Positions 50,230-59,058 of a DNA stretch of 64,000 bases are shown here, in pieces. Under the pieces are notes generated by a model. The model did no database searches and had not been told where the DNA came from. It saw only the letters and a program-made list of their open reading frames with translations. The stretch is from contig CP061009.1 of NCBI GenBank assembly GCA_025808375.1, forward strand, positions 3,534,001 to 3,598,000, given 5' to 3'. Numbering within the stretch: the stretch's first letter is position 1; every line of letters starts with the position of its first letter. A program made the position numbers and the translations under genes. This DNA comes from Duncaniella muricolitica (lineage in GTDB: Bacteria; Bacteroidota; Bacteroidia; Bacteroidales; Muribaculaceae).

Positions 50230-51380
50230 ACGGTGGCGGCGGCTGAGGTGGATGTGAAGAGGCGACGGCGCACTTCGTCGTAGCCCTCGAGCTGCGCCCG
50301 GCGGCCCGGTGTGTCGGTCAGCAACGGTGTGAGCTGCGCGTCGACGGTGTCGGGCGTGCAGTTGTGCACGAGCATCTCGGGTATGATCCATCCGCGCACT
50401 CCTGTGCGGACGGCCTGACGGTTCACTTCGTCACGCGCCTCGCGGTCTATGCGGCCGGTGACGAGATTGGGCAGCGAGCAGTAAGGTATCTTCAGTATGT
50501 GCATGAACAGGTCGTGGGCCCATTTCCACCCCACGGCCCTGTAACACACCACCTGGGGCGCACCGGCCAGTGCGCTCTCGAGCGATGCGGTGCCCGAGGT
50601 CACGAGTGCCGCACGCGAGTATGACATCAGACGGAGCGTGGTGGCGTGGATGACGGGATAGTCGGTAAACCGTCTGTAGACCTCAATGTCTATCGACGGG
50701 GCTCCGGCCACCACGGCCTGCATCTCGGGATGACGGCGGGCCACGGCGTCCATCACCGGCAGATTGGCTTTGATCTCGCCCATGCGGCTTCCGGGCACGA
50801 GGGCGAGCACGGGGCGTGTGTCCAGACCGTGAATCTTCATGAACTCTTCAGCCGGGGGCATGGCGGCCAGGGCCTGCTCCACCTCCTCGACCGACGGATT
50901 GCCTACATACTCGGCCTTGACTCCGCGCTCGCCAAACCATTGTGGCTCGAAGGGGAGGATGGAGTAGAGACGGTCGACATACCGGCGAAGTTTCTTTATG
51001 CGATACTCCTTCCAGGCCCACAGCTTGGGGGCTATGTAATAGTGTACGGGTATGCCGAGTCCGTGGGCATACTCGGCGAGCTTGAGATTGAAGCCGGGAT
51101 AGTCCACGAGCACCAGTGCGTCGGGGTGCATGGCGGCTATGGCCCGCTTGGCCTCGGCGAGATTGCCGAGCACCTCGGGCAGATGACGGGCCACGTCGAT
51201 AAAGCCCATATAGGCCATGCGGCGGTAATGGATCAGGGGGTCATGGCCGGCGGCCGCGGCCATCTCGTCGCCGCCGAGAAAGGCTATCTCGGCCGACCCG
51301 TCGAGCCGGCGCAACTCGCGTATGACCTGCGCGGCATGCACATCGCCGGAGGCTTCTCCGGCCGAAAAGAAGTATTTCAT
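50199..51380 (-). CDS. lpxB: Lipid-A-disaccharide synthase
   Basis: A 393-residue GT19 enzyme that joins UDP-diacylglucosamine to lipid X in lipid A synthesis, at the inner membrane. Family features are the N-terminal FFSAGEASGDVHAAQVIREL, YYIAPKLWAWKEYRIKKL, the LALVPGSRMGEIKANLPVM part and TSGTASLESALAGAPQVVCYR in the UDP-binding half. The start is ATG at 51380. The upstream in-frame extension is not conserved. The last ten codons lie in the right 47-bp repeat, so the cassette insertion left lpxB intact. Confidence 0.96.
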   Translation of the reverse strand: MKYFFSAGEASGDVHAAQVIRELRRLDGSAEIAFLGGDEMAAAAGHDPLIHYRRMAYMGFIDVARHLPEVLGNLAEAKRAIAAMHPDALVLVDYPGFNLKLAEYAHGLGIPVHYYIAPKLWAWKEYRIKKLRRYVDRLYSILPFEPQWFGERGVKAEYVGNPSVEEVEQALAAMPPAEEFMKIHGLDTRPVLALVPGSRMGEIKANLPVMDAVARRHPEMQAVVAGAPSIDIEVYRRFTDYPVIHATTLRLMSYSRAALVTSGTASLESALAGAPQVVCYRAVGWKWAHDLFMHILKIPYCSLPNLVTGRIDREARDEVNRQAVRTGVRGWIIPEMLVHNCTPDTVDAQLTPLLTDTPGRRAQLEGYDEVRRRLFTSTSAAATVARNIYGHRR

Positions 51381-51468
51381 GAAGACAAATCTACAAAAAA
51401 ATAATGACAATCTAAAGAATTTTTGTTAACTTGCGTGTTGTTTTATGCAGACACAAGCATCACACGAT

Positions 51469-52143
51469 ATGAATCACCCCACGTTTCACCACCGCCCGCT
51501 GCTCCTGCTGCTCCTCCTGTCGCTGACACTCCTGTCGCTGACACTCCTGTCGGCCTGTGCCTCCACTCCCATACGCGGCACCCAGAAGGCCGACCCCGAA
51601 CGGATGTATCAGTATGTGGCCTCGCGCAACCCCGACTTTTCGCGCGAGGTGGCCCAGGCTTTCTATGAAATAGGGGAGCTCTACGGCATACGCGGCGACA
51701 TAGCCTTGTGTCAGGCCATAATCGAGACGGGATGGTTCAGGTTTGACAACGGCACGGCTGTCTCGCCCTCGGCCCACAATTACTGCGGGCTCGGCGTGAA
51801 GCGTCGCGGCGACAAGGGGTGCAGCTTCAAGTCGGTGCGCGAAGGGGTCACGGCCATGATACAACATCTCTATGCCTACTCATGCCGCGACGCCATACCC
51901 GACGGCGAGGATATGCTCGACCCGCGTTTCTCGTTTGTCACCCGCGGCTCGGCCACATCGTGGGAGGCTCTCTCGGGACGATGGGCCATGAACAGGCATT
52001 ACGGACGCAACATACTCAATATATATAAGAAGATGCTCGACCATGAGGTCACTCCCATGATAGTGCAGGTCATCGAGGTCGACATTCCCGACCATCTCAT
52101 GACCGATGACGAGCTGCTTCACGACAACAACTTTTTTGAATGA
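51469..52143 (+). CDS. Glucosaminidase-domain lipoprotein (peptidoglycan hydrolase)
   Basis: A 224-residue lipoprotein. The signal has a run of leucines and a lipobox (LLSAC). A 15-bp tandem duplication (51516-51545) encodes the repeated LSLTL in this segment. The catalytic domain is of the mannosyl-glycoprotein endo-beta-N-acetylglucosaminidase/FlgJ type: DIALCQAIIETGWFRF with the likely Glu, NYCGLGVKRRGDKG and the late SATSWEALSGRWAMNRHYG. It cuts glycan strands of peptidoglycan at the cell envelope. Its stop overlaps the DEAD-box gene start by 4 bp. Confidence 0.9.
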   Translation: MNHPTFHHRPLLLLLLLSLTLLSLTLLSACASTPIRGTQKADPERMYQYVASRNPDFSREVAQAFYEIGELYGIRGDIALCQAIIETGWFRFDNGTAVSPSAHNYCGLGVKRRGDKGCSFKSVREGVTAMIQHLYAYSCRDAIPDGEDMLDPRFSFVTRGSATSWEALSGRWAMNRHYGRNILNIYKKMLDHEVTPMIVQVIEVDIPDHLMTDDELLHDNNFFE

Positions 52144-53453
52144 AACAAAGCGAAATACTCGACAACATACGCCTCCGCACCCGTGTGGAGCAACTCAACC
52201 CCATGCAGGAGCGCATGGCCCGGATAGCCACCCGCGGCACCTACACACTGCTCGCGCCGACCGGCTCAGGCAAGACTCTGGCTTTTGCCATACCTCTGCT
52301 CAAGAGCATCTATCCCGCCGCGGGCCACGTGCAGGCCGTGGTGATAGCCCCCTCGCGCGAACTGGTGCTGCAGATAGCCGAGGTGATACGTCCGCTGGCT
52401 ACAGGTCTGAAAACGGTGGCATTCTACGGCGGCCACTCCATGCAGGAGGAGACCGCCTCGCTGGCTGTCACCCCCGACATCATCGTGGCCACCCCGGGCC
52501 GTCTGCTCGACCATCTTAAGCGCGGACAGATTGATCTCGGGGCGGTGTCGACACTTGTGCTTGACGAGTATGACAAGGCTCTCGAACTCGGGTTTGCCGA
52601 CGAGATGAAGCGTGTGTGCAAGCGTCTCACCGGCCTTCGCCTTGTCATTCTCACCTCGGCCACCCCTCTGGCCGCCCTGCCCGACTATCTCCCTGCCTCG
52701 CGCCCCGAGACCATCGATTTCAGCGACTCCGACACTCCGCGCCGGCGCATGCAGGTGGTGAGGGTCGAATCGCCCTCGCGCGACAAGCTCACCACGCTCT
52801 CCGACCTGCTCCACTCGCTCTCCAACGGGCGCGTCATCGTCTTTGCCAACCACCGCGAGAGCGTGGAGCGCATATATGACTATCTCAAAAAGGAGGGGCT
52901 CCCCGTGGGCATCTATCACGGCGGACTCGACCAGAACGACCGCGAGAACGCCATCGTGCAACTGGCCAACAACTCCACCCCCATACTCATATCGACCGAC
53001 CTCGGAGCGCGCGGTCTCGACATCCCCGAGCTGTCGGCCGTAATCCACTATCACATGCCCGTCTCGCCCGAAGCGTGGACCCACCGCAACGGCCGCACGG
53101 CGCGCCAGAACGCCGAGGGCGACATCTACGTCATCACCGCCGATGGCGAGGACATCCCCTACTATATCACCACCGACCGCGACTACGCGCCCACGCGCCG
53201 TTCGGCCGACCCGATACGCTCCGACACATCCACACTGTATTTCAATGTGGGCAAGAAGGAAAAAATCTCCAAAGGCGACATCGTGGGCTTCCTCATAGCC
53301 AAAGGGGGACTCACCGCCGCTGAGATAGGCACCATCACCCTGCGCGACCACGCCGCGCTGGTCGGTGTGCCCCGCGCCAAGGCCCGCAGCCTCGTCGACA
53401 CCCTTGCCCGCGAACGCATCAAAAACACCAGAGCGAAAATATCACTGTTGTGA
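52140..53453 (+). CDS. DEAD-box-family ATP-dependent RNA helicase
   Basis: A 437-residue superfamily 2 helicase. Motif I is APTGSGKT, Ia PSRELVLQ, Ib TPGRLLDHL, II LDEYDKALELGF (DEYD in place of DEAD), III TSATPLA, IV VIVFANHRES, V STDLGARGLDIPE and VI HRNGRTAR. The C-terminal ~70 residues form a small extra domain (KISKGDIVGFLIAKGGLTAAEIG) of the DbpA-like RNA-binding type. It probably remodels rRNA during ribosome assembly. It overlaps the glucosaminidase gene by 4 bp. The tail is followed by a short TTTAGAG repeat and the HAD gene. Confidence 0.93.
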   Translation: MKQSEILDNIRLRTRVEQLNPMQERMARIATRGTYTLLAPTGSGKTLAFAIPLLKSIYPAAGHVQAVVIAPSRELVLQIAEVIRPLATGLKTVAFYGGHSMQEETASLAVTPDIIVATPGRLLDHLKRGQIDLGAVSTLVLDEYDKALELGFADEMKRVCKRLTGLRLVILTSATPLAALPDYLPASRPETIDFSDSDTPRRRMQVVRVESPSRDKLTTLSDLLHSLSNGRVIVFANHRESVERIYDYLKKEGLPVGIYHGGLDQNDRENAIVQLANNSTPILISTDLGARGLDIPELSAVIHYHMPVSPEAWTHRNGRTARQNAEGDIYVITADGEDIPYYITTDRDYAPTRRSADPIRSDTSTLYFNVGKKEKISKGDIVGFLIAKGGLTAAEIGTITLRDHAALVGVPRAKARSLVDTLARERIKNTRAKISLL

Positions 53454-53490
53454 TATTTTGGAGTTGAAAGTTTAGAGTTTAGAGTTTAGC

Positions 53491-54357
53491 ATGACCCTCT
53501 ATATCACCGATCTCGACGGCACCCTTCTCGGCCCCGACAGCCGGGTGAGCGGCGAAAGCGCGCGCATCATCACCGACCTGTCGCGCCGCGGCGCACTCGT
53601 CACCGTAGCCACAGCACGCACCCCCGCCACCGTCGAGCCGTTGCTGCACGACACTCTCACCACCATCCCGGCCATTGTTCTGACCGGAGCCTCGATGTGG
53701 GACCGCTCACGCCGTGTCTACCTCGACCCCATGACCCTTGCCGCCGGTAGTGCCCGACAGCTTGAAGCCACATTTCTCAGTCACGGCATCAACCCGTTTG
53801 TCTACAACCTCCACCCCGACGGCACCATGCAGGTGCTCCACTCGCCGGAAATGACTTCAGACGAAAGCCATTTCTACGACGAGCGCAAAGCCCTCGAACT
53901 GAAGAAATTCATCTTCCGCGACGGCCCCCACTGCCCGCCCGGTGAGACCGATGACACATCCGCCTCCACGGTAATACTCATACTCGGCATAGGCGACACC
54001 CCTGCGGTCAATCGTCTTGCCGACACGCTGCGCCTCGACCCGCAGCTATCCGTCTCGGCCTATCCCGACATCTTCACGCCCGAGCGGTCATATATAGAGG
54101 TATTCCGCTCCGGCATCTCCAAAGCCGCCGCAGTGCTCAGGCTCAAAAAGATGGTCGGAGCCGACCGCCTGGTAGTCTACGGCGACCACCTCAACGACCT
54201 GCCCATGTTTGCCGTAGCCGACGAATCGGTAGCCATAGCCAACGCCCTGCCCGAAGTGCGCGCCGCCGCCACCCGCACTATCAGCCCCAACACCCTCCCC
54301 TCCGTACCCCTCGACATGGCCCGCGACTTTGACGCAAGCGTCAATCAATCCCGTTAG
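53491..54357 (+). CDS. Cof-type HAD-superfamily phosphatase
   Basis: A 288-residue HAD hydrolase of the Cof class. Motif I is TDLDGTLLG with the nucleophile Asp7, motif II is VLTGAS, and the C-terminal motifs III/IV are ISKAAAVLRL and YGDHLNDLPMF (GDxxND). A C2-type cap lies between residues ~80 and ~200. It removes phosphate from sugar phosphates or nucleotide-like substrates, but the exact one is unknown. It follows the helicase by 37 bp with a short TTTAGAG-repeat in between, so it could be transcribed with it. Confidence 0.9.
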   Translation: MTLYITDLDGTLLGPDSRVSGESARIITDLSRRGALVTVATARTPATVEPLLHDTLTTIPAIVLTGASMWDRSRRVYLDPMTLAAGSARQLEATFLSHGINPFVYNLHPDGTMQVLHSPEMTSDESHFYDERKALELKKFIFRDGPHCPPGETDDTSASTVILILGIGDTPAVNRLADTLRLDPQLSVSAYPDIFTPERSYIEVFRSGISKAAAVLRLKKMVGADRLVVYGDHLNDLPMFAVADESVAIANALPEVRAAATRTISPNTLPSVPLDMARDFDASVNQSR

Positions 54358-54400
54358 GCCCATTCACCTCATCCGCCACGATTTTAATCTCCTTTTTCTT

Positions 54401-54430
54401 TTGCAGTTAGAAAACTTTTTTGTAATTTTG
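54401..54430 (+). promoter_or_regulatory. rpsU promoter (TTG-N19-TAATTTTG)
   Basis: TTG at 54401-54403 and TAATTTTG at 54423-54430 with a 19-bp spacer, 44 bp before rpsU. Confidence 0.82.
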
Positions 54431-54474
54431 CCCCGCAAATTTTAAATTTTACCAACCAAAGAAACATTAACAAC

Positions 54475-54666
54475 ATGATCATCGTACAAGTAAAAGATGG
54501 TGAGAGCATCGAGAAGGCTCTGAAGAAGTTCAAGCGTAAATTTGAGAAGACCGGCATCGTGCGCGAGCTCCGCTCACGTCAGGCCTTTGAAAAGCCCTCG
54601 GTGACCAACCGCAAGAAGATGATGAAGGCTGTATACGTACAGCACCTCCGCGCTACCGAGGAATAA
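54475..54666 (+). CDS. rpsU: 30S ribosomal protein bS21
   Basis: A 63-residue basic protein with the family text VKDGESIEKALKKFKRKFEKTGIVRELRSRQAFEKPSVTNRKK. It sits near the 3' end of 16S rRNA. In Bacteroidetes bS21 helps hide the anti-Shine-Dalgarno sequence. There is no Shine-Dalgarno before the start, but a perfect AAAGGAGGT lies in the 3' untranslated region at 54729-54737. The gene has its own promoter, and a 17-bp hairpin follows. Confidence 0.97.
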   Translation: MIIVQVKDGESIEKALKKFKRKFEKTGIVRELRSRQAFEKPSVTNRKKMMKAVYVQHLRATEE

Positions 54667-54793
54667 TCTTCCCGCCACGCGCAATTTCATCACCCGAGCG
54701 AACCGAAACCCGCAAAGCTAACTAACCGAAAGGAGGTAGCATACCGAGTAAGGACATATCACCTGAAATTTATTTGAAATATCCATAACACCG

Positions 54794-54838
54794 ATAACGG
54801 TGAGGATTTCCTACACGACAAGAAATTCTCATCGTTAT
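54794..54838 (+). terminator. Hairpin downstream of rpsU
   Basis: Arms 54794-54810 and 54822-54838 form a 17-bp stem with two G-U pairs around an 11-nt loop. It is the likely end of the rpsU transcript. The 3' untranslated part before it includes AAAGGAGGT. Confidence 0.7.
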
Positions 54839-54899
54839 TGTTGTGCATTATAGAGAGTCTTGACAGACCTCTCACGACACCTCTTTATATCTTTATGAA

Positions 54900-56954
54900 A
54901 TGAAACGACCGTCGGCCTTCATACGCCTCATCGCACTGCCCGTGCTGCTGCTTGCAGTCTGGGCCGGATGCTCGCGTCAGGCAGCAGTCAATGAGGACGC
55001 GCTCTACATGGCCGGCGACATAGAGATATATCCCGACAGCATAGTGATCGACGGCCGGCAATACACAGCCGTCAACCGCTCCGAAATCACCGGCGACTGG
55101 GCCGCCGAGCCACGCCACACGGCCTCGGCAGCCTCGCTGCCCGCCCTCACATCATCGTCACGCATGGCCGAAGCCCTCTATGCCAAAGGACTCAGCCGCT
55201 ATCACGACACGCCACTCTCTCCGCTCGACATATATCTGTCAGGGGCGATACTCGACCCCGCGCGCTCCATGGAGACACTGCGCTCACTGGCTCCTGACGG
55301 CATCATCAGCCGCCCCGGATTCCCGCTGACCTCCGACAACGAGGCCTGGGCCGCCGCGGCCATGGAGGTGTATCACGCCACCGGGTCGGAGGACTGGCTC
55401 AAAGAAGCCTACCGCATCATCACAGCCTCGCTCATGGGCCAATCAGCTCCGCTGAGAGCCGGCGACGGACTCATCCGCGGCCTCCCCTCCTATCTGCAAC
55501 GGCTCAAGGGCTACACCCCCTCATGGATGGAGCCGGTAGACCGCTTTCAGATAGTCGCCCTCTCCACCAACACCTGGCATTACGCCACTCTCAACACAGC
55601 CGCCGCGATGGCCCGCCTCCTGCGCCGCAAAGCCGAGCGGGAGTGGGAAAGCATGGCCGTCAGGACTCGCAACGCCATCAACGACAACTTCTGGGTGCCG
55701 TCGGCATCCTATTACGGACAATACATGTATGGCGACATGTGGCGGGTGCTCTCCCCCTCGGCCGACAATTTCGCCAATCCGCTCACTGTGATACTCGGCA
55801 TCGCCACTCCCGAGATGGCCTCGCGCATAACCTCATCGCGCCCTATGCTGCCCGAAGGCATCCCGACCGTAAGCCCCGTCCCGGCCGGCGGCGAGGCGGT
55901 GACCGACCCGCGCGTGCAGACCCTCAACGGCATAGCCGCCTCACGCACCGCCGACGAAGAGGCCCTGCTCGCAGCCATAGGGACAGTGTGGCAACAGTCG
56001 CTCGGCCCTGACATCAGCACCGAATGGCCCACACTCCTGCTCCGCGGCATCATGGGCATATCGCTCACCGACGAGGGCATGACCTTCGCGCCGATAGTCC
56101 CGCAGAAACTCGGGCCGCGCCTTTCGCTCTCGGGGCTGCGTTACCGCGAAGCGGTGCTCGACATACACATCCACGGCTCGGGCGACAAGATAGCATCGTT
56201 TGCCATCGACTCGCTGCGCCAGGCCGCTCCGCTGGTCAACACGGAACTCTCGGGCCGCCACAGGGTCGACATCACCATGTCGGGCAACAGGCTCTCCGAC
56301 TCACCCGCTTCCGTCAAGGCCGAAGCTCCCGCCGAGGCACCTCCGACACCGCGCGTCTACTGGAGCGACGGACGCAACGGCAAGATTATCAACTTTGACC
56401 CCGCCACAACCTATGAGGTGTATGTCAACGGCATACTCTCCGAGACCCTCAACTCACCGACCTATGCGGTGACCGACACGGGCACCGCTGTGATCGACAT
56501 AGTGCCCGTGCTCAACGGAGTGAGCGGCTACGCGCCCCGCAGCCACATCTCGGCTCCCCCCTCGGCCCGCATCCACATACCGGCCACAGCCATAACGCCG
56601 CGACGTCCGCCGCTCCACCTGATACGCAACCGCGACAGGGCGTCACACTACATCGAACTGGCCGCCCGCCACAACACGCGCCTCACATTTTACGTGCAGG
56701 CACCCTCCGACGGCGATTATTTCCTCCACATAGGCTACTCCAACGGCTCGGGCGAGACGGCCATGCGCACTCTCGAGGTCAACGACAGCTATGCCGGCAC
56801 ACTCGTGTGTCCGCCCATACGGCAGGGCGACTGGCTCACGACGCGCCCTTCATCGACTCTCGTCGTCAGTCTGCGCAATGGGGTCAACAAACTGTCGCTG
56901 TTCTACGTCAACTCAACCATTCTTCTTCACGATATATACCTGCTGAGAAAATGA
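54900..56954 (+). CDS. Lipoprotein with a six-hairpin (alpha/alpha)6 barrel, glycosidase-like, function unknown
   Basis: A 684-residue lipoprotein (lipobox VWAGC, Cys24). Residues 100-400 resemble a six-hairpin glycosidase barrel of the glycogen-debranching/trehalase class: DNEAWAAAAMEVYHATGSEDWLKEAYRII, STNTWHYATLNTAAAMARLLRRKAEREWESMA and NDNFWVPSASYYGQYMYGD. Whether catalytic acids are conserved I cannot judge, since candidate residues are few. A proline-rich linker near 470-480 leads to C-terminal beta-sandwich parts, the last like a carbohydrate-binding module (FYVQAPSDGDYFLHIGYSNGSGE). It overlaps the phosphodiesterase gene by 4 bp. It is probably a surface or periplasmic glycan-handling protein. 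Confidence 0.65.
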   Translation: MKRPSAFIRLIALPVLLLAVWAGCSRQAAVNEDALYMAGDIEIYPDSIVIDGRQYTAVNRSEITGDWAAEPRHTASAASLPALTSSSRMAEALYAKGLSRYHDTPLSPLDIYLSGAILDPARSMETLRSLAPDGIISRPGFPLTSDNEAWAAAAMEVYHATGSEDWLKEAYRIITASLMGQSAPLRAGDGLIRGLPSYLQRLKGYTPSWMEPVDRFQIVALSTNTWHYATLNTAAAMARLLRRKAEREWESMAVRTRNAINDNFWVPSASYYGQYMYGDMWRVLSPSADNFANPLTVILGIATPEMASRITSSRPMLPEGIPTVSPVPAGGEAVTDPRVQTLNGIAASRTADEEALLAAIGTVWQQSLGPDISTEWPTLLLRGIMGISLTDEGMTFAPIVPQKLGPRLSLSGLRYREAVLDIHIHGSGDKIASFAIDSLRQAAPLVNTELSGRHRVDITMSGNRLSDSPASVKAEAPAEAPPTPRVYWSDGRNGKIINFDPATTYEVYVNGILSETLNSPTYAVTDTGTAVIDIVPVLNGVSGYAPRSHISAPPSARIHIPATAITPRRPPLHLIRNRDRASHYIELAARHNTRLTFYVQAPSDGDYFLHIGYSNGSGETAMRTLEVNDSYAGTLVCPPIRQGDWLTTRPSSTLVVSLRNGVNKLSLFYVNSTILLHDIYLLRK

Positions 56955-57457
56955 AACGCATAGGTCTTATTTCCGACACACATTCATGCTGGGACGACCG
57001 CTACGCCTCACACTTCGCCGGCTGTGACGAGATATGGCACGCCGGTGACGTCGGCGACATCTCCATCATAGAGCGGCTCGAAGAGATAGCCCCCGTGGTC
57101 AGGGCCGTGAGCGGCAACATCGACCACGGCACCGTGACACGCCGCTGTCCCGAATATCTATGTTTCGAGACCGAGGGCGTGCGCGTATGGCTCACCCACA
57201 TAGGCGGTTATCCCGGACGCTATGCCCCGGGCGTCGAGAGCAATCTGCGGCGCAACCGCGTCAAGCTCTTCGTCAGCGGCCACAGCCACATACTCAAGGT
57301 CATGCCCGACCACCGTCTCGACCTGCTGCACGTCAATCCCGGAGCTGCCGGCTATCACGGATGGCAACAGGTGAGGACACTCGTGCGCCTCACCCTCGAC
57401 GCCGGCACCATCACCGGACTCGAGGTCATCGAGCTGGGCCGCCGCTCCGACCGATAG
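56951..57457 (+). CDS. YfcE/MJ0936-family metallophosphodiesterase
   Basis: A 168-residue calcineurin-like phosphodiesterase. Metal ligands are visible as ISDTHSCWD (DxH), AGDVGD (GDxxD), GNID (GNxD), and SGHSHILKV (GHSH). The family hydrolyses phosphodiesters in vitro, and its natural substrate is unclear. The ATG at 56951 overlaps the stop of the lipoprotein gene by 4 bp (ATGA). The longer frame from 56807 is inside that gene and is not used. A 95-bp spacer separates it from the MATE gene. Confidence 0.92.
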   Translation: MKRIGLISDTHSCWDDRYASHFAGCDEIWHAGDVGDISIIERLEEIAPVVRAVSGNIDHGTVTRRCPEYLCFETEGVRVWLTHIGGYPGRYAPGVESNLRRNRVKLFVSGHSHILKVMPDHRLDLLHVNPGAAGYHGWQQVRTLVRLTLDAGTITGLEVIELGRRSDR

Positions 57458-57552
57458 CCGCCGCGTCCTCATCACGGCACATCCCGCCGGCCCAATCATC
57501 AACCTCCCCCCACCAATCTGTCACAGACTCCAATTCCAATCATCCCAACCTT

Positions 57553-58926
57553 ATGTTTTTCAACAGATACAAGCAACAATACCGCAGCAATCTCGCACTG
57601 GCCTTCCCCATCGTGCTCACACAGCTCGGACAGATACTCACACAGGTAGCCGACAACCTCATGGTCGGACAATACGGAGGCGACAATCCCGAACCGCTGG
57701 CCGCCGTATCGTTTGGCGGCATGGTCTTCTTCATACTGTTTATCGCCACCATAGGCGTGGCCATGGGCATGACCCCGCTCATCGGCGAGCTTTACGTGCA
57801 GGGCGACAGAAAACGCTCCTCGGCCCTGCTGCAGAACGGCATGGTGTTTTATCTCCTGCTCGGCATCATGATCACGGTGCTGCAATATGCCACCACGCCG
57901 CTGCTCTATCACCTCGGACAGCCCGAAGAGATAGTCGACATGGCTATTCCCTACTACCGCATGCTCTCGCTCAGCATGCCGTTCATGATGATATTCTTCT
58001 CCTTCAAGCAGTTTCTCGAGGGTGTGGGCAACACTCGCGCCGAGCTCTATGTCACCATCGTGGCCAATATCTGCAACTGCTTCCTCAACTGGGTGTTTAT
58101 CTACGGTCACTTAGGCTTTGCCGAAATGGGCACGGAGGGTGCCGGACTCGCTACACTCGTGGCCCGCATCAGTGCGCCGATATTGATATTCAGCTACTTT
58201 GTCTACTATCCGTGTTACCGCCAGTATCTGCGCGACTTCTCCATGCGCCACTTCTCACGCCAGAGTGTGCGCCGTCTGCTACAGATAGGCCTGCCTATAT
58301 CCATGCAGATGTTTCTTGAGTCGTCGGCTTTTGTGGGCATAGGCATAATGATGGGATGGTTTGGCAAAGAGGCCATGAGTGCCAATCAGATAAGCATCAC
58401 TCTCGGCAATTGTGCCTTCATGATAGTCATATCCATCGGAGCGGCTACGACCATACGTGTGTCGCACTGCTTCGGCCGCCGCGACATCGGGCAGCTTGCT
58501 CTCGCGGCCAAGGCCTCCTATCATCTTGTGCTGGTATGGAATACTTTTGCGGCTCTCTTTTTCATCACTCTTCGCCATATCATCCCGACCATGTTTACCA
58601 CCAACGCCGAGGTCATCGCCATAGCTTCCGACCTTCTTATCTTCGCGTCGCTCTATCAGCTCTCGGACGGTCTGCAAAACGTTTCGGTCGGTATACTCCG
58701 CGGCCTTCAGGATGTCAAGATCATTATGCCTATCGCTTTTATTTCCTATTGGCTGCTCAACCTCCCTATTGGCTATCTGCTGGCGTTTACTCTCGGCATG
58801 GGCCCGTCGGGTCTGTATCTCAGTTTCTTTTTCGGTCTGACGGCGGCGGCCCTGCTGATGATACTCCGCATACGCCGCGATATACGCCTCCTCAGCCGTA
58901 ATACACCTAAGGAGGATGTTGCCTGA
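57553..58926 (+). CDS. MATE-family efflux transporter
   Basis: A 457-residue membrane protein with twelve hydrophobic segments in two halves, as in MATE drug/cation antiporters. Typical text is FPIVLTQLGQILTQVADNLMVGQYGG at the N-terminus, FKQFLEGVGNTRAELY and a repeated second-half pattern GLPISMQMFLESSAFV. It likely exports cationic compounds in exchange for Na+ or H+. The start at 57553 (MFFNRYKQQYR) is placed where the hydrophobic core begins. The long frame upstream lies in the phosphodiesterase gene and is spurious. The next 580 bp are repeats. Confidence 0.94.
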   Translation: MFFNRYKQQYRSNLALAFPIVLTQLGQILTQVADNLMVGQYGGDNPEPLAAVSFGGMVFFILFIATIGVAMGMTPLIGELYVQGDRKRSSALLQNGMVFYLLLGIMITVLQYATTPLLYHLGQPEEIVDMAIPYYRMLSLSMPFMMIFFSFKQFLEGVGNTRAELYVTIVANICNCFLNWVFIYGHLGFAEMGTEGAGLATLVARISAPILIFSYFVYYPCYRQYLRDFSMRHFSRQSVRRLLQIGLPISMQMFLESSAFVGIGIMMGWFGKEAMSANQISITLGNCAFMIVISIGAATTIRVSHCFGRRDIGQLALAAKASYHLVLVWNTFAALFFITLRHIIPTMFTTNAEVIAIASDLLIFASLYQLSDGLQNVSVGILRGLQDVKIIMPIAFISYWLLNLPIGYLLAFTLGMGPSGLYLSFFFGLTAAALLMILRIRRDIRLLSRNTPKEDVA

Positions 58927-58934
58927 CCCTGGAT

Positions 58935-59058
58935 GTAACAAGATGTCTTTCAGACATCTCCCCCACACATTTCTTTTTCCGTAAGCACCCTGAGCCTTCC
59001 AGGCTCAGGGTGCTTACGGCTATCAATCTCCTGATGTCCCTGTCGGGACATCCTGTTG
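58935..59058 (-). repeat. Three-hairpin dispersed element, copy B (inverted)
   Basis: The minus strand is the same 124-bp element as copy A at 4673-4796. The hairpins are 59033-59052 (first, identical), 58979-59019 (middle, 19-bp fully paired stem) and 58941-58959 (third, identical). Middle-stem bases differ from copy A in pairs. The element ends 9 bp after the MATE stop. Confidence 0.85.

Noticed and set aside
57160..57552. Extended N-terminus of the MATE gene
   Set aside because: The frame continues upstream inside the phosphodiesterase gene, but that text is Arg/Pro-rich shadow sequence. The transporter starts at 57553.
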